This document shows positions 40,407-49,702 of a stretch of 64,000 bases of DNA, one piece after another. Numbering within the stretch: the first letter of the stretch is position 1; each line of letters opens with the position of its first letter. Below the pieces are notes generated by a model that ran no database searches, was not told the DNA's origin, and was given only the letters and a program-made list of their open reading frames with translations. The DNA lies in assembly GCA_910584985.1 (NCBI GenBank), contig CAJUDJ010000008.1, positions 1 to 64,000 on the forward strand, written 5' to 3'. This stretch comes from an uncultured Eubacterium sp. Its GTDB lineage: Bacteria > Bacillota > Clostridia > Oscillospirales > Acutalibacteraceae. A program made the position numbers and the translations under genes.

Positions 40407-41435
40407 TCAGCAGATAAACATACTGTCGCCGAAGCTGAAAAATCTGTATTTTTCGGAAACAGCTGTATTATATGCATATATTGTATTGTCAAACCCGGCA
40501 AAAGCGGAAACAAGCATAATCAGTGTGCTTTCGGGAAGATGAAAATTTGTGATTAGTGCATCAATGCACTTGAATTCATAACCCGGATAAATAAAAATAG
40601 ATGTGTCATCCTCATCCTTACAGATACAGCCGTTTTTTGACGCAACCGATTCAAGTGTTCTGCAGGAAGTGGTTCCGACAGAAATAACTCTGCCGCCCTT
40701 TTGTTTTGTTTCATTAATTATATCGGCTGTTTCCTGCGGCATAATGTAATGCTCTGTATGCATATGATGCTTTGTTACATCATCAACCTTAACCGGGCGG
40801 AAGGTTCCAAGCCCCACATGCAGCGTTACATAGGCAATTTTAATGCCTTTTGCTCTGATTTCATCCAGCATGTCCGGGGTGAAATGAAGCCCTGCAGTAG
40901 GCGCTGCTGCCGATCCGAGTTCACGGCTGTAAACCGTCTGATACCGTTCCCTGTCCTGAAGCTTTTCCTTTATGTAAGGCGGAAGCGGCATAGAGCCGAT
41001 TTCATCCAGAACGGTAAAAATGCTGCCATCACAGGTGAATTTAACAAAACGGTTGCCGTCCTCTTCATTGATATTCACAATTTCACCGATCAGCCTGCCC
41101 TCTCCAAAGGAAAACTTTGTGCCGATCTTTGCTCTTTTCCCCGGCTTGCACAGGCATTCCCAGATGTTGTTTTCCTTCTGGGCAACAAGCAGAAATTCAA
41201 CCAATGCACCTGTATCCTGCTTCACACCGTAAATTCTGGCGGGAATTACCCGGGTATCATTTAACACAAGGCAATCGTTTTCATGCAGAAATTCCGTTAA
41301 ATTGAAAAACTTTTTATGCTGAATTTCCCCGCTTTTTCTATTCAGAATCATAAGCCGTGATGAATTTCTGGGCTCAACAGGTGTCTGCGCAATCAGTTCT
41401 TCGGGTAAATTGTAAAAAAAATCTGAAGTTTTCAT
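40407..41435 (-). CDS. queA: S-adenosylmethionine:tRNA ribosyltransferase-isomerase
   Basis: A 342-aa enzyme that converts preQ1-tRNA to epoxyqueuosine-tRNA using AdoMet ribose. It starts with SDFFYNLPEELIAQTPVEPR and contains PTAGLHFTPDML and VSVGTTSCRTLES. The ATG at 41435 follows GGAGACTTT; the upstream extension to 41462 overlaps promoter DNA. First gene of the queA-tgt-yajC-TIGR04086-spoIIM cluster; no preQ1 synthesis genes are visible here. Confidence 0.95.
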   Translation of the reverse strand: MKTSDFFYNLPEELIAQTPVEPRNSSRLMILNRKSGEIQHKKFFNLTEFLHENDCLVLNDTRVIPARIYGVKQDTGALVEFLLVAQKENNIWECLCKPGKRAKIGTKFSFGEGRLIGEIVNINEEDGNRFVKFTCDGSIFTVLDEIGSMPLPPYIKEKLQDRERYQTVYSRELGSAAAPTAGLHFTPDMLDEIRAKGIKIAYVTLHVGLGTFRPVKVDDVTKHHMHTEHYIMPQETADIINETKQKGGRVISVGTTSCRTLESVASKNGCICKDEDDTSIFIYPGYEFKCIDALITNFHLPESTLIMLVSAFAGFDNTIYAYNTAVSEKYRFFSFGDSMFIC

Positions 41436-41455
41436 AAAGTCTCCATAATTTATAT

Positions 41456-41485
41456 TTGACATATATATATATTAAGTGATATTAT
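41456..41485 (+). promoter_or_regulatory. Promoter of the asd-dapA-dapB operon
   Basis: TTGACA (41456-41461), 18 nt of TA-rich spacer, TATTAT (41480-41485). The 5' leader to the asd ATG is about 80 nt, too short for a lysine riboswitch. Confidence 0.6.
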
Positions 41486-41569
41486 ATCAAAAAGGCTGGC
41501 TGAATGCCACCTAAGTATTATATTGCATTATGTCTTGTTTTACAAGATGTTTTTAAGGAGAAATTAATA

Positions 41570-42655
41570 ATGAGTAAAAAGTACAATGTAGGAATCGTAG
41601 GCGCAACGGGAATGGTGGGCCAGCGTTTTGCAACGCTTCTTGAAAACCACCCGTGGTTTAACGTGGTTTGCCTTGCGGCATCATCAAGATCGGCAGGAAA
41701 GAGATACAGTGAAGCTGTCGGCAAAAAATGGTGCATGGATAAAGATATTCCCGAAGCAATGAAAGATATTGTTGTTATGGATGCAACAGCAGATATTGAT
41801 AAAATCACTTCAATGGTTGATTTTGTTTTCTGTGCTGTTGATATGAAAAAGGATGAAATCAAAAAGCTTGAAGAAGAATATGCAAAGCATGAATGCCCTG
41901 TTATTTCAAACAACAGTGCACACAGATTCACACCTGATGTGCCAATGGTAGTGCCGGAGCTTAATGCAGACCATATTAATATTATACCTGAGCAGAGAAA
42001 AAGACTTGGCACGAAAAGAGGCTTTATTGCAGTTAAATCTAACTGCTCGCTTCAGTCCTATGTTCCTGCCCTGTTCCCTCTTCATGATAAGTTCGGTGTT
42101 AAGGATGTGCTTGTCTGCACCTATCAGGCAATCAGCGGCGCAGGAAAAACATTTGATACATGGCCTGAAATGATTGACAATGTAATCCCCTACATAGGCG
42201 GAGAAGAAGAAAAAAGTGAAAAAGAGCCGCTTAAGCTCTGGGGTAAAATCGAGGGTTCGGAAATCAAACTTGCTGATAAGCCCAACTTTACGGCACAGTG
42301 CATAAGAGTGCCAGTTTCAAACGGCCATCTCGGCGCAGTATTTGTAAACTTTGAAAAAAAGCCTGAAAAAGAAGAAATGATTGAAATCTGGAAAGCCTTT
42401 AAGGGCAGAGCACAGGAACTTGCGCTTCCGTCTGCTCCGAAGCAGTTTCTGAATTATTTTGCTGAAGATAATATGCCGCAGATTAAATCTGAAAGAATGC
42501 TTGAAAACGGCATGGCAATTTCAATCGGCAGATTAAGAGAAGATACACAGTATCAGTACAAATTTGTTTGCCTTTCGCACAACACCCTGCGCGGTGCTGC
42601 AGGCGGCGGCGTTCTGCTTGCCGAGCTTCTCTGTGCTGAAGGTTACATGGATTAA
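41570..42655 (+). CDS. asd: Aspartate-semialdehyde dehydrogenase
   Basis: A 361-aa NADP enzyme that reduces aspartyl phosphate to aspartate semialdehyde, entry to DAP/lysine, threonine and methionine. It has the Rossmann GIVGATGMVGQRF, the catalytic cysteine in KSNCSLQSYVPA, TYQAISGAGK, and the C-terminal RGAAGGGVLLAELL. The internal sequence is of the archaeal/fungal-like ASADH branch rather than the enterobacterial one. The ATG at 41570 follows AAGGAG; the frame open to 41504 starts before the ribosome site. First gene of an operon with dapA and dapB. Confidence 0.95.
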   Translation: MSKKYNVGIVGATGMVGQRFATLLENHPWFNVVCLAASSRSAGKRYSEAVGKKWCMDKDIPEAMKDIVVMDATADIDKITSMVDFVFCAVDMKKDEIKKLEEEYAKHECPVISNNSAHRFTPDVPMVVPELNADHINIIPEQRKRLGTKRGFIAVKSNCSLQSYVPALFPLHDKFGVKDVLVCTYQAISGAGKTFDTWPEMIDNVIPYIGGEEEKSEKEPLKLWGKIEGSEIKLADKPNFTAQCIRVPVSNGHLGAVFVNFEKKPEKEEMIEIWKAFKGRAQELALPSAPKQFLNYFAEDNMPQIKSERMLENGMAISIGRLREDTQYQYKFVCLSHNTLRGAAGGGVLLAELLCAEGYMD

Positions 42656-42681
42656 TTGATTATGATTTAAGGAGTTTCATT

Positions 42682-43572
42682 ATGAAAGAACCTATTTTTA
42701 CAGGAGCAGCCGTAGCAATTATTACTCCTATGAATGAAGACGGCACAGTAAATTATGATGAATTTGCCAGATTCATTGACTGGCAGATTGAAAACGGAAC
42801 AGATGCTGTTGTAATCTGCGGAACAACAGGCGAAAGTTCAACGCTTGAGGTGGATGAGCATATGGAATGCATCAGATGGTGCATTAACTATGTAAACGGC
42901 AGATGCAAGGTTATCGCTGGCACAGGTTCCAATTCAACGGCAAGTGCCATTGAAATGAGCAAGGAAGCCTGCAAAGACGGCGCAGATGCACTTCTGCTTG
43001 TAACACCCTATTACAATAAAACAAGCCAGAGAGGGCTTGTGGCACATTACAAGGCTATTCATGATGCTACCGATAAACCGCTTATTCTTTACAATGTTCC
43101 GTCCAGAACAGGTGTAAATATTCTTCCCGAAACAGCAGCAGAAATTGCAAAGCTTCCAAGAGTAAACGGCATTAAGGAAGCAAGCGGAAATCTTGAACAG
43201 ATTGCAAAGATTAACGAGCTGTGCGGCGATGAACTGAATATCTGGAGCGGCAATGACGACCAGATTGTGGATGTTCTTGAAAGAGGCGGAAAAGGCGTTA
43301 TCAGCGTGCTTTCCAATGTATGCCCGCAGGAAACACACGATATAGTTGCAAATTATCTTAACGGCGATATTGAGGGTTCAAAGGCATTAATGGATAAGTA
43401 TATGAAGCTTGCCAAAAATCTGTTCTGCGATGTAAATCCGATTCCTGTTAAGGAAGCTGTTAATATGATTGGCTTCAAAGCAGGCCATTGCAGGCTTCCG
43501 CTTATTGATATGACAGATGAAAATAAGGCTTTGATGAAAGAAACGCTTATGGAATACGGCCTTATAAAATAA
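42682..43572 (+). CDS. dapA: 4-hydroxy-tetrahydrodipicolinate synthase
   Basis: A 296-aa TIM-barrel aldolase that condenses aspartate semialdehyde with pyruvate. It has CGTTGESSTL, the catalytic tyrosine region LILYNVPSRTG, and the Schiff-base lysine in GIKEASGNL. Ribosome site AAGGAG. It lies 26 nt after asd and 19 nt before dapB. Confidence 0.96.
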   Translation: MKEPIFTGAAVAIITPMNEDGTVNYDEFARFIDWQIENGTDAVVICGTTGESSTLEVDEHMECIRWCINYVNGRCKVIAGTGSNSTASAIEMSKEACKDGADALLLVTPYYNKTSQRGLVAHYKAIHDATDKPLILYNVPSRTGVNILPETAAEIAKLPRVNGIKEASGNLEQIAKINELCGDELNIWSGNDDQIVDVLERGGKGVISVLSNVCPQETHDIVANYLNGDIEGSKALMDKYMKLAKNLFCDVNPIPVKEAVNMIGFKAGHCRLPLIDMTDENKALMKETLMEYGLIK

Positions 43573-43591
43573 TTTTACTGAGGAATTTTAA

Positions 43592-44344
43592 ATGATAAGA
43601 ATTATATTATGCGGTGCAAACGGCAAAATGGGCAGAGTAATTCAGGATGTTGTTTCTAAAAGAAACGGCTGTAAAATTGTTGCAGGTGTTGATATCAACA
43701 CAGACAGCAGTTCCTTCCCTGTTTACAAAACAATTGATGAAGTAGCGGAACAGGCCGATGTGATTATTGATTTTTCAAATCCTGCCCTGCTTCAGAGCCT
43801 GCTCGCTTTTTCTGAAAAAAAGAATTTGCCCGTTGTAATTGCAACAACCGGCTATGATGAAAATCAAAAAAAGCAGATTGAGGCTGCATCAGAAAAAACA
43901 CCTGTTTTCTTCACATATAATATGAGCATCGGAATCAATCTTCTTGCAAATCTTGCAAAAAAAGCGGTTTCCGTGCTTGGCAGCGATTTTGATATTGAAA
44001 TTGTGGAAAAGCATCACAATCAGAAAATTGATGCACCGAGCGGTACTGCACTGATGCTTGCTGATGCAATATGCGAGGAACTGGAAAATCCCATGCACTA
44101 TGAATACGACCGTCACTCCAAAAGAGAGAAGCGTACGAAAAATGAAATCGGTATGCACGCTGTAAGAGGCGGCACGATTGTCGGTGAGCATGAAATTATG
44201 TTTGCCGGCAGGGATGAAATCATTACTCTTTCCCACTCTGCACGCAGTAAGGAAGTATTTGCCGTTGGTGCGGTAAATGCCGCTGTATTTATGGCGGATA
44301 ATAAGGCACCGGGTATGTATACAATGAAAGAAATGATTGAATAA
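43592..44344 (+). CDS. dapB: 4-hydroxy-tetrahydrodipicolinate reductase
   Basis: A 250-aa NAD(P)H reductase forming tetrahydrodipicolinate. It begins with IILCGANGKMGRVI and has the active site EKHHNQKIDAPSGTAL and the C-terminal GEHEIMFAGRDE. Slightly shorter than the E. coli enzyme, as is usual for Clostridia. Last gene of the operon; a terminator follows. Confidence 0.96.
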   Translation: MIRIILCGANGKMGRVIQDVVSKRNGCKIVAGVDINTDSSSFPVYKTIDEVAEQADVIIDFSNPALLQSLLAFSEKKNLPVVIATTGYDENQKKQIEAASEKTPVFFTYNMSIGINLLANLAKKAVSVLGSDFDIEIVEKHHNQKIDAPSGTALMLADAICEELENPMHYEYDRHSKREKRTKNEIGMHAVRGGTIVGEHEIMFAGRDEIITLSHSARSKEVFAVGAVNAAVFMADNKAPGMYTMKEMIE

Positions 44345-44354
44345 GAAAGAAAAT

Positions 44355-44384
44355 AAGGATGCTTTCGGGCATCTTTATTTTTTT
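44355..44384 (+). terminator. Terminator of the dap operon
   Basis: AAGGATGC pairs with GCATCTTT (one G-T pair), then a long T run. Confidence 0.75.
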
Positions 44385-44399
44385 ACAAAAAAATAATAA

Positions 44400-44428
44400 A
44401 TGACACACGAATAACAAAAGAGTATAAT
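44400..44428 (+). promoter_or_regulatory. Promoter of the two-component operon
   Basis: ATGACA (44400-44405), 17 nt, TATAAT (44423-44428), 27 nt before the response-regulator ATG. Confidence 0.65.
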
Positions 44429-44455
44429 AAAATCAGAATGAAAGGAGGAATATGA

Positions 44456-45127
44456 ATGTATAAAATTCTTGTTGCGGATGATGAACTGAAAATCCGTGAA
44501 ACGATAAAGGATTATTTTTCAGCAAAAAATTTTCAGGTTTATATTTGTGAAAACGGATTTAAGGCAGTAAAATTGGCAGAAAAAACAGATTTTGATTTAA
44601 TAATACTTGATGTTATGATGCCCATTATGGACGGACTTTCTGCCTGCAAAGAAATCAGAGAAAAGAGAAATTGCCCTATTTTATTCTTATCTGCGCTGGG
44701 TGAGGAATATGATTATTTAAATGGCTATTCAAGTGGTGCAGATGATTATATTGTTAAGCCCTTCCCTCTTGCAGTTCTTTATGAAAAATGCCTTGCACTT
44801 ATTAGAAGAAATAAAGGAATTACAAGTGAAAACAGAATAACTGTTTCGGGTTTGACGCTTGATTTGAATTTACACAAGGTATTTATAAATGAAAGCAGAC
44901 TTGAACTTTCAGAAAAGGATTTTCAGTTCTTAAAATATTTGATTATGAATAAAAACATCGTTTTAAGCCGAGATTTGATTTTAAATACAATATGGGGCTA
45001 TGACTTTTTCGGCGACACAAGAGTGGTGGATACACATATAAAAATCATCAGAAAAGCGCTTGGTGAAAAAGCAGATTTAATTAAAACGGTTATTAACGCG
45101 GGATATGTTTTCAAGGAGGAGGGATAA
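44456..45127 (+). CDS. OmpR/PhoB-family response regulator
   Basis: A 223-aa DNA-binding regulator. The receiver domain has the acidic pair VADDELK, the phospho-accepting aspartate in LIILDVMMPIMDG, and the conserved lysine in DDYIVKPF. The C-terminal winged helix includes LSEKDFQFLKYL and DTRVVDTHIKIIRKAL. Ribosome site AAAGGAGG, 7 nt. The kinase gene starts 3 nt after its stop. Targets are unknown. Confidence 0.93.
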   Translation: MYKILVADDELKIRETIKDYFSAKNFQVYICENGFKAVKLAEKTDFDLIILDVMMPIMDGLSACKEIREKRNCPILFLSALGEEYDYLNGYSSGADDYIVKPFPLAVLYEKCLALIRRNKGITSENRITVSGLTLDLNLHKVFINESRLELSEKDFQFLKYLIMNKNIVLSRDLILNTIWGYDFFGDTRVVDTHIKIIRKALGEKADLIKTVINAGYVFKEEG

Positions 45128-45130
45128 ATT

Positions 45131-46765
45131 ATGAAAAGTAAAAAGAGCTTTTTCTTACTTTTTAATATTATATTTTTATCTGTGTATATTCTTTCTGTTT
45201 CTTTTTTTTATAACAATGTATATGAAGAAGAAAAATCAGATTTTTATAATCAGCAATACGAAGTTCATAATTTAACGCGTATTCTGGCATTTGATTATAT
45301 GTCATCAGACGGAGCCACACTTTCAATGGATGATGTTATTGATAAGGTTGGTGATTTGGATTCCTCTTACCCTACCCTTGCTGCATTTTACAATCACGAG
45401 GGTGAAATGGTGAAAATACTTGAATCATCAATCTGCTTCATTGATGAGGATGGAGCAACAAGATTTATTGATATAGATAAGTACATAACGGATGACATGC
45501 GACAAGCATTTATGATTCTCCATCCATCCGGCGGCTGCGGCGGTTTGTTTTTTTATCATATTTCCGAAATTAAATATACAACAGAAAACGATGAATTAAT
45601 TCCGGTCTCTGTAACTGTTGAATCGGAAGATATTGAAAACCGGGGTGAAAGAACAGAGTTCAAATTTACTGACTATGAAAACTATAAAACTGTACTGCCT
45701 CCGGACCCTGAATATCCAGGATGTGGATCTTTCTTGTTTATTGATTTAGATAAAAGCCTGCATGAACATAAATTATATGAAAAAATAAGAAAACGATTTG
45801 ATGATTATAAAAAAATTTCCAAAGAGCATTTTTTATATAAAGATCCTACTTATTTTGGTGAAACAAAAGAATATGAACTTTTTGCTCATGATAAAAATAA
45901 TTTCGCTTTTGATTCTGCATATGCAGAGCTGAAAGACGGTAATTATATGATAGCAATAATGTCATATACAGACCTTTTCTATAATACAATAAACAATGAT
46001 GTTTTTATTTCTATGTTTAAAAATTTTACTGTAATATTCTTTGCAATATATTTTATTTTACTTTTCATAATTATCAATGTTATAAAAACTGCGGAAAGAA
46101 ATGAAAAGGTTAAAACGGCTTTTACAAGTGCTGCGGCACACGAACTAAAAACACCGCTTTCAGTTATAGAGAACCAGTGCGAATGCATTATGGAGAATGT
46201 AGCACCGGATAAAAATGAAGAATATGTGAATTCAATATATTCTGAATCATTAAGAATGAATAAACTTGTTGCCTCACTTCTTCAATATAACAGACTTGCC
46301 ACTGCAAATAAAATCAGGAAAGAAGAAAAAGACTTATCAGAAATCCTTAACTCTGAAATTGAAAAATACAGCAGGCTTATCACCGATAAAAAAATTCATT
46401 TTGAAACAGTAATTCATAACAGCTGCAAAGTAAAATGCAATAAAGAACTTATTGCACTTGTAATTGATAATTTCCTTTCAAATGCAATTAAACACACAGA
46501 AAGCGGAAACAAAATTAAGGTGGAACTTAAAAAACAAGGAAAAAAGTATAGGGTTTCTGTATATAACGAAGGTAAAAATATACCTGATAAAGAATTAAAA
46601 AATATATGGAATTTACTTAATAAAACAGATAAATCCAGAAACCGTGATGACAATTCAACAGGAATGGGGCTAACAATATGCAGGGAGATACTAAAACATC
46701 ATAAATACGCCTACGGAGTTTTCAATAAAAAGAACGGTGTCGAATTCTACTTTACGGCAAAATAA
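45131..46765 (+). CDS. Membrane sensor histidine kinase
   Basis: A 544-aa kinase partner of the preceding regulator. TM1 is at residues about 7-25; a large extracellular sensor (about 26-290) has no domain I recognise and includes the unusual HPSGGCGGLFFYH; TM2 is at about 296-318. Then come HisKA with the phospho-acceptor in AAAHELKTPLSVIENQ and HATPase_c with DNFLSNAIKHT and GMGLTICREIL. There is no HAMP of normal length between TM2 and HisKA. The signal is unknown. Confidence 0.92.
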   Translation: MKSKKSFFLLFNIIFLSVYILSVSFFYNNVYEEEKSDFYNQQYEVHNLTRILAFDYMSSDGATLSMDDVIDKVGDLDSSYPTLAAFYNHEGEMVKILESSICFIDEDGATRFIDIDKYITDDMRQAFMILHPSGGCGGLFFYHISEIKYTTENDELIPVSVTVESEDIENRGERTEFKFTDYENYKTVLPPDPEYPGCGSFLFIDLDKSLHEHKLYEKIRKRFDDYKKISKEHFLYKDPTYFGETKEYELFAHDKNNFAFDSAYAELKDGNYMIAIMSYTDLFYNTINNDVFISMFKNFTVIFFAIYFILLFIIINVIKTAERNEKVKTAFTSAAAHELKTPLSVIENQCECIMENVAPDKNEEYVNSIYSESLRMNKLVASLLQYNRLATANKIRKEEKDLSEILNSEIEKYSRLITDKKIHFETVIHNSCKVKCNKELIALVIDNFLSNAIKHTESGNKIKVELKKQGKKYRVSVYNEGKNIPDKELKNIWNLLNKTDKSRNRDDNSTGMGLTICREILKHHKYAYGVFNKKNGVEFYFTAK

Positions 46766-46793
46766 AAAGAGGGCAGATGCCCTCTTTTTATTT
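46764..46793. terminator. Terminator between the kinase gene and the convergent flavoenzyme gene
   Basis: AAAAAGAGGGCA (46764-46775) / TGCCCTCTTTTT (46778-46789). A-rich and T-rich flanks allow use on both strands. Confidence 0.85.
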
Positions 46794-46804
46794 CAATGAA
46801 TAAA

Positions 46805-48877
46805 TTAATTTATTGACTTAACAAGCTGATAGGCACTTTCTGTTGCATTGTAAATTCTGCCTGTTTTTAAGGAATCTCCGATATTATAAACATTTTTAAA
46901 GGAATCTTTAATTTCATTATATAATGCGTTATCCGGTTTCACACCAAGGGACAGCACAACCATATCGCACGGAAGCTCCGATATAATACGGGTTTTTGTA
47001 TTTTCAATGATTATGCGGTTTTTCTGAATTTTAATCAGCTTTGATGATGTGTAAAATTTGGTTTCATACTGCTTCAGCTTCGGCAAAATATCATCCGTAT
47101 GCTGAAACCATGCACCCGGTGCAATTTCATCAGCCATTTCTATTACGGAAACCGTATTCCCTGATTCACAAAGCAGTTCGGCTGTTTCAAGTCCGGTCAT
47201 ACCGGAGCCGATAACGCAGATTTTTTTGTTTTTGGGTCTGATATTGCCGTTAAGCACTTCTGTTACAGTAACGGCATTTTCTGCCTTGAAGCTTTCGGGA
47301 TAAATGGCTTTTGCACCTGTTGCATTAATAACGAATTCAGGTGAATAGGATTTTATAATTTTCTTATCAGCTGTTACACCAAAAACAATTTCTGCACCGG
47401 CTTTTGCAGCATTAATAAGCAAATCTTCTGCACACCAGTAAATTTTTTCTTTGTGCGGCGGTTTATCGGCAAGATTAAGCTGACCGCCTGCCTTTTCATT
47501 CTTTTCAAGAACTGTTACATCAAATTTACGCTTTGCAAGCAACTCTGCTGCTGTTAAGCCTGCCGCGCCGGCACCAATAATAACAACTTTTCTGTTTCTG
47601 CCGTTTTCAGCAAGCTTTTCTCTTTCTCTGCCAACAAACGGATTTACTGAACAATGCCCGTGATCGCCTGTGTAGGCACCGTTCATCATACTTTCAAAGC
47701 AGTAAAGGCAGCAAATGCAGCGTTTGATTTCATTTTCTCTGTTTTCAGATGCCTTTTTGCACCAGTACGGATCGGCAATATGCGGTCTGCCAAGTGAAAT
47801 GAAATCCTGAATCCCCTCCTGAAGCTGTTGTTCTGCCTGCTCAGGAGAACGGATAAGATTTGCAGCGATAACAGGGATAGTTACTGCTTTTTTTACTTCT
47901 TCAGCAAGATTCTTTCTCCAGCCGCATTCAAAGGTGGTGGGTTCCAGCCAATAATTAAAGGTATCATATCCTGCTGATGAAACATCAATGGCATCTATAC
48001 CTTTTTCTTCAAGTATTTTTGCCATTTTTATTCCTTCAGAAAGATTATAGCCTTTTCCGTTCTGCCTGATTCTGTCATACATTTCGTCAACGGAAAGGCG
48101 GACAATCACAGGAAAATCCTTTGTGCATTTTCTTCGCACATCTTCAATGATTTCAACTAAAAAGCGCATTCTGTTTTCAAGAGAGCCGCCGTATTCATCC
48201 GTTCTTTTATTTGTTGCAGGTGATAAAAACTGCTGAATCAGATAGCCGTGGCTTGCATGAATTTCAACACCGTCACACCCTGCTTTTTTTACACGCAGTG
48301 CAGCATCGCCGAACTGCGAAATGATTTTTTTTATTTCCGCTTTGGAAAGTGCTCTGTTTGCACTTTCTGAAAATTTGCTTTTCTCAACCCTGCTCGGCCC
48401 GGCTGATCTGAAAAACAAGTCCTTTTCAACAAGCTTCTTCCCGATCGGAACAATACCGCCGTAAAGCAGTCGGCTGTAAAGATTTTTCGGCATAATTTTA
48501 TCGCACAGCACAGAAATCGGAACGGTATTTACCATAAGATTTACATTCTGCCGTCCCGGATGATGAAGCTCAACAAATATTTTGGCATCGTGCTTATGAA
48601 TTCTTTCGGCAAGGCATGCCATGGATTCAATATTTCTGTCTTTGGAAGCTGCAAGCTGACCGAAGGAGGAAGCACCTGTTAAATCGTTTACCCTCGTTAT
48701 TTCGGTTATGATAAGCCCTGTGCCGCCCTTTGCCCGCTCTTCATAGTAATCCATCATCTTATCTGTTGCGTTGCCGTTAAACTGGCCGAAACCCATCAGC
48801 ATAGGCGCCATAACAATTCTGTTTTTTATTTCCAGATTTCCGATTTTCATCGGGCTGAAAAGCTTAGCGTACTTCAT
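46805..48877 (-). CDS. NADH:flavin oxidoreductase / enoate reductase family (BaiCD/2,4-dienoyl-CoA reductase-like)
   Basis: A 690-aa flavo-iron-sulfur enzyme that reduces activated C=C bonds with NAD(P)H. Residues 1-~370 are the old-yellow-enzyme FMN barrel (LFSPMKIGNLEIKNRIVMAPM, DGVEIHASHGYLIQQFLSP). A 4Fe-4S motif follows: CICCLYCF and a later C in HCSVNP. Residues ~425-690 are an FAD/NAD domain (VVIIGAGAAGLTAAELLAK, VIGSGMTGLETAELL). Substrates may include enoates, dienoyl-CoA or bile-acid intermediates; no bai genes are nearby, so bile acids are not specifically supported. Ribosome site AAGGGGAT. Confidence 0.9.
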   Translation of the reverse strand: MKYAKLFSPMKIGNLEIKNRIVMAPMLMGFGQFNGNATDKMMDYYEERAKGGTGLIITEITRVNDLTGASSFGQLAASKDRNIESMACLAERIHKHDAKIFVELHHPGRQNVNLMVNTVPISVLCDKIMPKNLYSRLLYGGIVPIGKKLVEKDLFFRSAGPSRVEKSKFSESANRALSKAEIKKIISQFGDAALRVKKAGCDGVEIHASHGYLIQQFLSPATNKRTDEYGGSLENRMRFLVEIIEDVRRKCTKDFPVIVRLSVDEMYDRIRQNGKGYNLSEGIKMAKILEEKGIDAIDVSSAGYDTFNYWLEPTTFECGWRKNLAEEVKKAVTIPVIAANLIRSPEQAEQQLQEGIQDFISLGRPHIADPYWCKKASENRENEIKRCICCLYCFESMMNGAYTGDHGHCSVNPFVGREREKLAENGRNRKVVIIGAGAAGLTAAELLAKRKFDVTVLEKNEKAGGQLNLADKPPHKEKIYWCAEDLLINAAKAGAEIVFGVTADKKIIKSYSPEFVINATGAKAIYPESFKAENAVTVTEVLNGNIRPKNKKICVIGSGMTGLETAELLCESGNTVSVIEMADEIAPGAWFQHTDDILPKLKQYETKFYTSSKLIKIQKNRIIIENTKTRIISELPCDMVVLSLGVKPDNALYNEIKDSFKNVYNIGDSLKTGRIYNATESAYQLVKSIN

Positions 48878-48905
48878 AACAATCCCCTTTGAACATTATG
48901 GCTTT

Positions 48906-48934
48906 ATTATAACATTCTTCAGCCGTATAATCAA
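48906..48934 (-). promoter_or_regulatory. Promoter of the flavoenzyme gene
   Basis: On the minus strand TTGATT (48934-48929), 17 nt, TATAAT (48911-48906). Confidence 0.65.
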
Positions 48935-48937
48935 TAA

Positions 48938-48966
48938 ATAAAAGCACTGCAAAACAGTGCTTTTAT
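48938..48966 (-). terminator. Terminator after ktrA
   Basis: A perfect 12-bp stem ATAAAAGCACTG / CAGTGCTTTTAT, 6 nt beyond the ktrA stop. Confidence 0.8.
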
Positions 48967-48971
48967 AGAAA

Positions 48972-49619
48972 TTATTCTTTGGCAATTTTCTTTATATCGC
49001 TTGCTGTGCCCATAACAATAATATGCTCGTTTTTCGTAAAAATATAATCTGCAGAATGGATTGCCGTAACCTTGCCTGTGCCGTCCTTAGCGGCAATAAC
49101 CGTAACATTGTGAATTTTTCTGACATTCAGACCGATAAGGCTTTTACCGCACCAGTCGGCAGGGGTTTCTATTTCATAAATGCCTGCGTCATCGCTTAAA
49201 CGGATATATTCATATATATTTTTGTTAGAGTATTGAACAGCAGTATTGTATGCAATATCCCGTTCAGGATAAACAACCCTATCTGCTCCGTTTTTCAGCA
49301 GAAATTTTTCATGTGTTTCAGACATTGCCTTTGCAATAATCTGCGATGCGCCAAGTTCACGCAGATGGTCAACAATCACAAGACTGTCCTGAAAACCGCC
49401 CACACAAACAAAAACATAATCATAATCGCTTACATCAAGGGCCGCAAGATTGCTGCGCATTGTGTAGTCCCCTATTTCAGCAGATGTAATGCGGTAAGAA
49501 AGCTCGTTTATAATCTGCTCATTCTTATCAACAAGCATAACCTCGTTACCCATTCTGCACAGATTGACTGCCAGATGTGAGCCGTACTCCCCTGCTCCGA
49601 TTACTAAAAAAGTTTTCAT
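48972..49619 (-). CDS. ktrA: Potassium uptake regulatory protein KtrA/TrkA-like (RCK)
   Basis: A 215-aa cytoplasmic gating subunit of a Ktr potassium transporter. The N-terminal RCK_N domain has the nucleotide-binding LVIGAGEYGSHLAVNL; the C-terminal RCK_C domain (about 135-215) is the type that can bind c-di-AMP. It follows the ktrB gene by about 80 nt, completing a KtrAB pair. c-di-AMP control is family knowledge, not visible here. Confidence 0.9.
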   Translation of the reverse strand: MKTFLVIGAGEYGSHLAVNLCRMGNEVMLVDKNEQIINELSYRITSAEIGDYTMRSNLAALDVSDYDYVFVCVGGFQDSLVIVDHLRELGASQIIAKAMSETHEKFLLKNGADRVVYPERDIAYNTAVQYSNKNIYEYIRLSDDAGIYEIETPADWCGKSLIGLNVRKIHNVTVIAAKDGTGKVTAIHSADYIFTKNEHIIVMGTASDIKKIAKE

Positions 49620-49702
49620 AATAATTCACCATAGGCACTAAGTGCAATTTGGCACTTAAACTTTGCTTTGCCCATCCTTCCCAGTATATTTACCCGTTTT
49701 GC

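Noticed and set aside
41486..41569. Possible lysine riboswitch before asd
   Set aside because: The leader is only about 80 nt and shows none of the lysine-aptamer conserved segments.
46805..48877. Specific assignment as bile-acid enzyme BaiCD
   Set aside because: No other bai genes are nearby; the enoate-reductase family is as much as the sequence supports.
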